Source: Hydrogenophaga sp. (GTDB taxonomy: Bacteria; Pseudomonadota; Gammaproteobacteria; Burkholderiales; Burkholderiaceae_C). From it: DNA of 9,885 bases. This document shows, in pieces, positions 5,681 to 9,885 of the stretch. Under the pieces are notes generated by a model, which saw only the letters and a list, made by a program, of their open reading frames with translations, did not search any database and was not told the DNA's origin. The position numbers and the translations under genes are program-made. The DNA lies in the NCBI GenBank assembly GCA_011390855.1, contig JAABRN010000309.1, positions 1-9,885 on the forward strand, read 5' to 3'. Within the stretch, counting starts at the first letter, position 1; every line of letters starts with the position of its first letter.

Positions 5681-6211
5681 AAAAGGAGAAGTTCGGACGC
5701 CTATCCCAAGGGTATTCTTTTGTCCCCCTAATGTATCGGTTCGCGAGTCGCCACAGCACCAGTAGAAGCCATTCTTCAGCCCACATGCCAACTGCGAAAA
5801 GCTAAACGGGTGAAGACCAAGGTTCACTTAACTTGAACGAATCTCCTGTCCGTATGGCTGCTTTGAGCACATACAACTTTCTCCGGGACGACTGTCGGCA
5901 GAAGGCCAAGAGCACCAGTTTGTCCGCAACGTGAGCGGCCATTCCCGAGCTTTGCACCTTTCGCCCCTGCCGAACGACCGGTCCAGGTGGTCGAGCGGTC
6001 GTTTGAGATCCTGGCCGGTGAACGACCGGTTGCGGTGCCGCCTTTAGACTCCGCCATCGAAGCTGAGTGACAGCAACCAGCCTTGAAGAGACATGCAGTT
6101 TTTCAGTTTCGGCTTTGCAGCGAAGGGCTACCAGTGGGTGCTGCCAGGCTTACACACGCTGACTGCCACAAAGCGGCTGTTGGAACTTGAGCCCACACTC
6201 CTCCTTGATAA
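5681..6211. other. Gene-free spacer upstream of the sigma gene, with palindromic repeats
   Basis: About 530 bases between the sigma gene and the end of the carbonic anhydrase group. It must hold the sigma promoter and any terminator of the upstream unit, but no confident -35/-10 pair could be picked. Its main structure is the GAACGACCGGT repeat cluster at 5972-6030. The minus-strand open frame at 5824-6057 is rich in Arg, Ser, Gly and Thr and looks like translated repeat, not protein. Confidence 0.55.
5972..6030. repeat. Alternating palindromic repeat cluster (GAACGACCGGT)
   Basis: GAACGACCGGT occurs at 5972-5982 and again at 6020-6030. The inverted form CGGTCGTT sits between them at 5996-6003 and can pair with AACGACCG on either side (5973-5980 or 6021-6028), giving two competing 8-bp stems. 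This resembles extragenic palindromic repeats seen in Burkholderiales intergenic regions, though I cannot confirm family membership. It could also act as a terminator-like structure. Confidence 0.6.
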
Positions 6212-6628
6212 TCAGAGCGACTCAGTACCGAGACTTACGGCGACGCCCTGTCTGTTGAACACGGCGAAATTTTCTGGCCGGCCGAGGCGTATGGCCTCGA
6301 TCATGTTTTCAAGAGGCTTTGTCGCTTCCTCGCTGGTCGGTTCGCGGTCTGCACTACCCGACAGGGCGGCCGCAAAAAGCATACCCCACTCTTTTCCCAT
6401 TTCGCGAGCTTCATCCGTGAACTGCTGAAAACTTCCAACTTCATCAAGGCTCTTGTCCACGCACATTTGTGGAACTAGCGACCCGCCCTCGCCGCAGGTG
6501 AATCCGGCACGCTCAGCAGGGCTGGCGTCATCCGGCAACTCAATCGCGGCAAAGACAAACATCAGACGTTGACGTTGTGTTTGAGCGCGCGCAACGCTCA
6601 AGAGGTCATCAAAGCTGGAAATATTCAT
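6212..6628 (-). CDS. Conserved protein of unknown function (138 aa)
   Basis: Protein of 138 residues with no signal peptide or membrane segment. It begins MNISSFDDLLSVARAQ and contains RLMFVFAAIELPDD (21-34), AGFTCGEGGSLVPQMCVDKS (41-60), a mixed-charge helix-rich middle, and FAVFNRQGVAVSLG at the end (121-134). I recall similar proteins in Burkholderiales that are sometimes labelled ribonucleotide reductase subunit alpha; nothing in this short sequence supports that enzyme, and the label looks like carried-over misannotation. Its ATG overlaps the stop of the nitroreductase gene by four bases (ATGA), and GAGGAA lies nine bases before the start, so it is co-translated as the third gene of the carbonic anhydrase unit. 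A role near the flavoprotein is possible but unproven. Confidence 0.82.
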   Translation of the reverse strand: MNISSFDDLLSVARAQTQRQRLMFVFAAIELPDDASPAERAGFTCGEGGSLVPQMCVDKSLDEVGSFQQFTDEAREMGKEWGMLFAAALSGSADREPTSEEATKPLENMIEAIRLGRPENFAVFNRQGVAVSLGTESL

Positions 6629-7329
6629 GGGATTTCGTTCCTCGTGGTTAGTTTGGACAACAGCGTCTCAGTGGTGTCCACAGCTTTGCCAAGCACACTG
6701 ACATAGTCGATCAAACTTGGGCGGCGGCGCCTGACGGTGGGCGATGTAACCGTTCCGATATTGATAAAGCACAGGGCATGCTCACCATCTTGAAGCCCAA
6801 ACAATTCTCTAAGTGCTTCTGCTTTCAACGCCTTACCGCTGGTGAGAGCCGACCCAAACCCCAAGGCGGTCGCCATTAGCAGCATGTTTTGCACCGCGCA
6901 GCCCGCAGAAAGCGTACGTTCAAAAAAGTCAATCTCACTATCGCCACGCTGAACATCCACCACCACCAATATCAGCAATGGTGATCGGTACGCCTTCTCG
7001 CGTGCACGGGTCACATGTTCATTTGTGGCCGAATGATCCCGTTCGATCAAAGATTGCACAAACGTATCTGCCAGTTCTGCTCGCTGCGATTCTGGAACGA
7101 TGACAAATCGCCACGGCAGCAATTGACCATGGTCGGGCGCGGCTCCTGCTGCAGTCAAAATGTTGTGAAGTTGGGTTGCATCCGGAGCAGGTCTTGCCAA
7201 ACGTTTGGGTCGCACGGTCTGACGCGTCTGAATGACATCGCCAACCACCCGCGAACGATCAATGAACGCTTCATCAATTTCAAAGGATGAAGGACGCTGA
7301 TGCAAAGCCACGTTCGACTCACTCGACAT
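6625..7329 (-). CDS. Nitroreductase-family FMN flavoprotein (YdjA-like)
   Basis: Protein of 234 residues. Nitroreductases bind FMN and use NAD(P)H to reduce nitro compounds or quinones in the cytoplasm; the natural substrate here is unknown. The FMN-binding start of the domain is RQTVRPKRLA (36-45), followed by AAGAAPDHGQLLPWRFVIV (60-78), typical of small YdjA-like members. FERTLSAGCAVQNMLLMATALGFGSAL (136-162) is the helix with conserved Gly residues, and LCFINIGT (186-193) the last core strand. The start at 7329 is preferred over an upstream ATG at 7341 because GGAAGA lies just before it. The open frame extends upstream to 7446 but inside the carbonic anhydrase gene. It overlaps that gene by 11 bases and the next gene by four, so the three are co-expressed. 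Confidence 0.9.
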   Translation of the reverse strand: MSSESNVALHQRPSSFEIDEAFIDRSRVVGDVIQTRQTVRPKRLARPAPDATQLHNILTAAGAAPDHGQLLPWRFVIVPESQRAELADTFVQSLIERDHSATNEHVTRAREKAYRSPLLILVVVDVQRGDSEIDFFERTLSAGCAVQNMLLMATALGFGSALTSGKALKAEALRELFGLQDGEHALCFINIGTVTSPTVRRRRPSLIDYVSVLGKAVDTTETLLSKLTTRNEIP

Positions 7330-8008
7330 TGAGTCTTCCATCGTGCTCAACATACGGCTGATAGGGACCAGTGCCACTGTGCGAAGCCAACGATGCAGAC
7401 ACGAATGTGCCATCTTTTGAATCGAAGACGTGAACCTCTCCATCATCGATCACATGGTGCCAATCGTGCAGCGACAGCAGGCCTGCCTCAACAGAGCGTC
7501 TCACAAATGGATAGTCCATCAGCCGTTCAAGTTGCAAAACCACAGCACGCTGCTCTGTACGCCTCAATACTTCCGCCCCGGGTTGCATTGGCAGCAACGC
7601 CTCGTCCACCAGTTTGAGCCAGGACCTTAGCGCCACAGCCTCCTCCGGGGCTCCGTCATAGGCGGTCATGATGGCGTCACAATGGCTGTGACCACAAATA
7701 ATGATGCGCTCTACCTTGAGGCTCAGCGCGCCGAACTCGATCGCCGCTATGGTGCCATGCAGGCCATGGGACCCGTCGTAGGGAGGAACAAACGCGCCCA
7801 CATTGCGGACCAAGAACAGCTCACCAGGTGCAGAACCGATTAACAAGTAGGGCACTAGACGTGAATCGGAGCAGCCGATGAACAGTGTTTTAGGGTGCTG
7901 CCGATGAGCGACTGAATCCTCGAAGCGCTGCTGGTGAAGAGGGAAATAGTCCGAATGGAAATCGCGCAATCGAAGCAAGAGCTCGTCTTTTTTCGGAAGT
8001 GTGTCCAT
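7319..8008 (-). CDS. Beta-class carbonic anhydrase
   Basis: Protein of 229 residues, normal for bacterial beta-carbonic anhydrases, which interconvert CO2 and bicarbonate in the cytoplasm. The zinc ligands are visible: C46 in GCSDSR (45-50), H107 and C110 in GHSHCDA (106-112). D48 and R50 form the catalytic Asp-Arg pair. LFLVRNVGAFVPPYD (64-78) and HGTIAAIEFGALSLKVERIIICGHSHC (84-110) are typical core sequence. In most relatives the last motif reads GHSxCGA, so D111 in place of G is a minor difference. It is the first gene of a three-gene unit, overlapping the nitroreductase gene by 11 bases. A weak ribosome site GAAAGA lies before the ATG. The 139-base gap upstream should contain the promoter. 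It may supply bicarbonate for carboxylases. Confidence 0.95.
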   Translation of the reverse strand: MDTLPKKDELLLRLRDFHSDYFPLHQQRFEDSVAHRQHPKTLFIGCSDSRLVPYLLIGSAPGELFLVRNVGAFVPPYDGSHGLHGTIAAIEFGALSLKVERIIICGHSHCDAIMTAYDGAPEEAVALRSWLKLVDEALLPMQPGAEVLRRTEQRAVVLQLERLMDYPFVRRSVEAGLLSLHDWHHVIDDGEVHVFDSKDGTFVSASLASHSGTGPYQPYVEHDGRLNVE

Positions 8009-8147
8009 GTCTAGTCTTTCGATTCAAATAGGTGCAGCATGAAATGATTGCGCCAAACACAGAGCGCCAAAGATCTGGCTCCATCTTTCCGCCGGTGCTA
8101 CCCGCCAAGGGGGGGTGACGCGCTGAAGGCGCGGTGCGGGGGTGGGC
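8009..8147. other. Spacer between the nar operon and the carbonic anhydrase unit
   Basis: Short 139-base gap that should contain the end of the nar transcript and the promoter of the carbonic anhydrase unit. CGCGC (8119-8123) pairs with GCGCG (8129-8133) across five bases, just after the parvulin stop on the minus strand, but with no T-run, so a terminator is only weakly suggested. Confidence 0.35.
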
Positions 8148-8981
8148 CTACTGCACCAGCGGCGTGTCGGCTCCCTCCAGCTCCACACCCTCCACCAGCG
8201 CCTGCCCCACAAGCAGCTGCATGTACTGCCGCATCGCGGTACTTCTGGACTGCAGCGTCAGGCGAGCCGCGATCTGCTCGCGCACCTGCTCATAAGGCGG
8301 CAAAGTGCCCTTTTTCCGGCCCAGCACCTCGATGATGTGCAGGCCGAAGCGGGTGTGCACCAGGCGCGGGTGAACCCCCATGCCCCAGCGCGAATCGCTT
8401 TGGAAAAACAGCTCGTTGGCCAGCTCGGGGGCGCAGTCTTCCGGCGCCAGCCAGCCCAGATCACCACCCTGGGCGCTGGACGGGCAGTTGGACAGCTCGG
8501 AGGCCAGCTGCTCGAAGCGCCCAGGCGCCACGTCCTTGCGCGAGAGCTCCAGCAGTGCGGCCTCGGCGTGCTGCGAGAGCGCATGCACGTTGACACCAGG
8601 CGTCACCGCAAACAGGATGTGCCGCACCTGCAGCGCCTGGCCGACGATCAGCCGGTTTTTCTGCGCCTCGTAGTGGCGCCGGCACTCGTCTTCGGTCGGG
8701 GCGGGCGAAGTCACGGCCTCGTCCACCATGACCTCGATGATCTGGCGATGGGCGTCATCGGGTTCGCGGTAGGTCAGACCAGCAAAGCGCGGCAAGCGCC
8801 CTGTTTTCAACGCCTCCTGGCGCAGCAGTTCGGTGAAAGCGCGCTCGCGCAGGGTCTGCTCATCGAGTTCCTCACCGGGCTCGTGCAGGGTGATGCCGTT
8901 GATGCTGGCCAGCTTGGGGCTGGTCAGGCCTGCGCAGGCGCAGGTGCTGCTGCCGCAGCCCATGGTTGAAGCGGTGTTCAT
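8148..8981 (-). CDS. Parvulin-type peptidyl-prolyl isomerase of the nar operon (PpiC/NifM-like)
   Basis: Protein of 277 residues. Parvulins speed cis/trans isomerisation of peptide bonds before proline and help protein maturation. The N-terminal 90 residues are a helical region, and the parvulin domain spans about 117-222: LQVRHILFAV (117-126), SSAQGGDLGWL (168-178), ANELFF (188-193) and HTRFGLHIIEVLGR (209-222). Overall layout is like NifM, the accessory protein that matures nitrogenase iron protein. The N-terminus is Cys-rich (MGCGSSTCACAG, 7-18) with C9, C14 and C16; there is no clear signal peptide, so it may stay cytoplasmic. It follows narI by 27 bases with its own AAGGA site, as in many betaproteobacterial nar operons, suggesting a role in nitrate reductase assembly. 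This role is inferred from position. Confidence 0.9.
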   Translation of the reverse strand: MNTASTMGCGSSTCACAGLTSPKLASINGITLHEPGEELDEQTLRERAFTELLRQEALKTGRLPRFAGLTYREPDDAHRQIIEVMVDEAVTSPAPTEDECRRHYEAQKNRLIVGQALQVRHILFAVTPGVNVHALSQHAEAALLELSRKDVAPGRFEQLASELSNCPSSAQGGDLGWLAPEDCAPELANELFFQSDSRWGMGVHPRLVHTRFGLHIIEVLGRKKGTLPPYEQVREQIAARLTLQSRSTAMRQYMQLLVGQALVEGVELEGADTPLVQ

Positions 8982-8989
8982 GAGGTGAG

Positions 8990-8994
8990 TCCTT
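8990..8994 (-). promoter_or_regulatory. Ribosome binding site for the parvulin gene
   Basis: AAGGA on the minus strand, eight bases before the ATG at 8981; supports that start and independent translation within the nar operon. Confidence 0.7.
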
Positions 8995-9008
8995 GGGTGG
9001 TCCAGTGA

Positions 9009-9728
9009 TCAGGCGCCGGGCTGGCGCGGCTCGTTGGGTGTGAGGCCGAGCTTGCGGCTGCGCACCACCTGGTAAGGGCGGAACACATAGGCCAGGGTGC
9101 CGAAACCGCTCCAGACATGGACCAGGCGCGAGAAGGGGAAGAGCAGGAAGATGGTCATGCCCAGCACCAGGTGCACCTTGTAGGGCCAGTCGATCGCGAC
9201 CAGGCCGGCGGCATCGGGCCGGAATGTCACGATGCGCTGCGCCCAGTCAGACAGGGCCAGCATCACGCTCGCATCCTGATGGCCGTAGGAGTAGGGCAAG
9301 GTGACCAGGCCCAGCACCAGCTGCACCCACAGGATGATCAGGATGCCCAGATCGGTGCGGTGGCTGGTGAGGCGGATGCGCTCATCAAAGATGCGCCGGT
9401 GCAGCAGCAGCGACAGGCCAATGAAACACACCACCCCGGCGATGCCGCCGGCGGTCACCGCCACCAACTGCTTGGTTTCCGCGGTGATGAACGCTTCATA
9501 GACAAAATGCGGCGTGAGCAGACCCACCGAGTGGCCACCCAGCAGAAACAGGATGCCGATGTGGAACAGGTTGCTGCCCCAGCGCAGCTGGCCTTTGCGA
9601 AGCAGCTGCGACGAGTCGCTTTTCCACGTGTACTGATCGCGGTCGAAGCGCGCCAGACTGCCCATGAAAAAGACCGCCAGGCAGATGTAGGGATAGACGT
9701 TGAAGAAAAAGTTGTGCAGCGTGGTCAT
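9009..9728 (-). CDS. narI: Respiratory nitrate reductase gamma subunit (cytochrome b)
   Basis: Protein of 239 residues, close to the usual size of NarI. NarI is the inner-membrane diheme cytochrome b that takes electrons from quinol and passes them to NarH and then the molybdenum subunit NarG for nitrate reduction. Five hydrophobic segments are visible. The heme-ligand histidines are in the expected places: H56 and H66 (NLFHIGILFLLGGHS) and H186 and H204 (KVHLVLG...RLVHVWSGF), 10 and 18 residues apart as in the E. coli protein. The start at 9728 is fixed by AAGGAG seven bases upstream and by the overlap with the narJ stop (ATGA); a longer open frame to 9845 lies inside narJ. Its presence means the organism can respire nitrate. 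Confidence 0.97.
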   Translation of the reverse strand: MTTLHNFFFNVYPYICLAVFFMGSLARFDRDQYTWKSDSSQLLRKGQLRWGSNLFHIGILFLLGGHSVGLLTPHFVYEAFITAETKQLVAVTAGGIAGVVCFIGLSLLLHRRIFDERIRLTSHRTDLGILIILWVQLVLGLVTLPYSYGHQDASVMLALSDWAQRIVTFRPDAAGLVAIDWPYKVHLVLGMTIFLLFPFSRLVHVWSGFGTLAYVFRPYQVVRSRKLGLTPNEPRQPGA

Positions 9729-9885
9729 GCCTGCGCTCCTTGGGTGGGGTGGTTGATCTTTCTGACGATCTGGATGGGTTGCGGCTGGCCGGGCCTGGCC
9801 TGGCCCTCGGTGGAGCAGCCACCGAAGACCTCGGGCTCGGCCCAACTCTCGTCCATCGTTGGCTCAGGCGCGACCGCCACCGTGG
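9725..9885 (-). CDS. narJ: Nitrate reductase assembly chaperone, C-terminal end (partial)
   Basis: Only the last 52 residues are in the window; the rest lies beyond the right edge. NarJ (delta subunit) is a cytoplasmic chaperone that holds NarGH apo-protein while the molybdenum cofactor is inserted and before it docks on NarI. The visible tail contains PTMDESWAEPEVFGGCS (9-24 of the visible part) and QPQPIQIVRK (33-42), typical of betaproteobacterial NarJ endings. The stop codon overlaps the narI start as ATGA, giving translational coupling. The call rests mostly on position next to narI plus the recognised tail, since the conserved core of NarJ is not present. Confidence 0.88.
   Translation of the reverse strand, partial: TVAVAPEPTMDESWAEPEVFGGCSTEGQARPGQPQPIQIVRKINHPTQGAQA
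9736..9741 (-). promoter_or_regulatory. Ribosome binding site for narI
   Basis: AAGGAG on the minus strand, seven bases before the narI ATG and inside the end of narJ. It decides the narI start over longer alternatives. Confidence 0.8.

Noticed and set aside
4994..5731. Plus-strand open frame of 245 codons
   Set aside because: It is antisense to the sigma factor, which has clear region 2 and region 4 motifs.
5824..6057. Minus-strand open frame of 77 codons in the sigma-upstream spacer
   Set aside because: It runs through the palindromic repeats and has biased Arg/Ser/Gly/Thr composition, and no ribosome site was identified.
8142..8969. Plus-strand open frame of 275 codons
   Set aside because: It is the antisense shadow of the parvulin gene, with no recognisable domain.

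Overview
The window looks like chromosomal DNA from a GC-rich betaproteobacterium, most likely Burkholderiales (Comamonadaceae-like). This is inferred from the GyrB C-terminus, the nar operon with a parvulin gene behind narI, and the style of the proteins. No search could be run, so the genus is open. gyrB is often close to dnaA/dnaN and oriC, so the left edge may lie near the replication origin.

Layout. (1) 1-239: the 3' end of gyrB, the only plus-strand gene. (2) 240-817: a gene-free convergent spacer with a 27-bp direct repeat, two copies exactly 120 bp apart, and several short dyads. (3) 818-5680, all minus strand: a probable seven-gene cluster read as sigZ-like ECF sigma factor, UPF0718/ArsP-like permease, exported metallo-beta-lactamase-fold protein, small CxxC thioredoxin-fold protein, rhodanese with a vicinal-cysteine tail, OsmC-like protein, and cation diffusion facilitator. 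(4) 5681-6211: a gene-free spacer upstream of the sigma gene, with GAACGACCGGT-type repeats. (5) 6212-8008, minus strand: beta-carbonic anhydrase, nitroreductase-like flavoprotein and a conserved unknown protein, joined by overlapping stop/start codons. (6) 8148-9885, minus strand: the end of a nitrate reductase operon (narJ tail, narI, ppiC/nifM-like parvulin).

The part most worth attention is the sigma-led cluster. It joins a SigZ-like regulator without a recognisable anti-sigma gene to two transporters and four proteins of thiol, persulfide or metal chemistry. Three features stand out: a rhodanese tail with three Cys-Cys pairs spaced exactly 14 residues apart; an exported metallo-beta-lactamase-fold protein whose first two zinc histidines are replaced (NTGGQDH instead of the HxHxDH pattern); and an OsmC-like protein with only one of the two usual cysteines. 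My working idea is a stress-induced module for handling a thiophilic metalloid or metal, or reactive sulfur. The substrate cannot be read from the sequence.

The nar genes imply respiration of nitrate under low oxygen. The carbonic anhydrase/nitroreductase group is a separate housekeeping or stress unit of unknown purpose.
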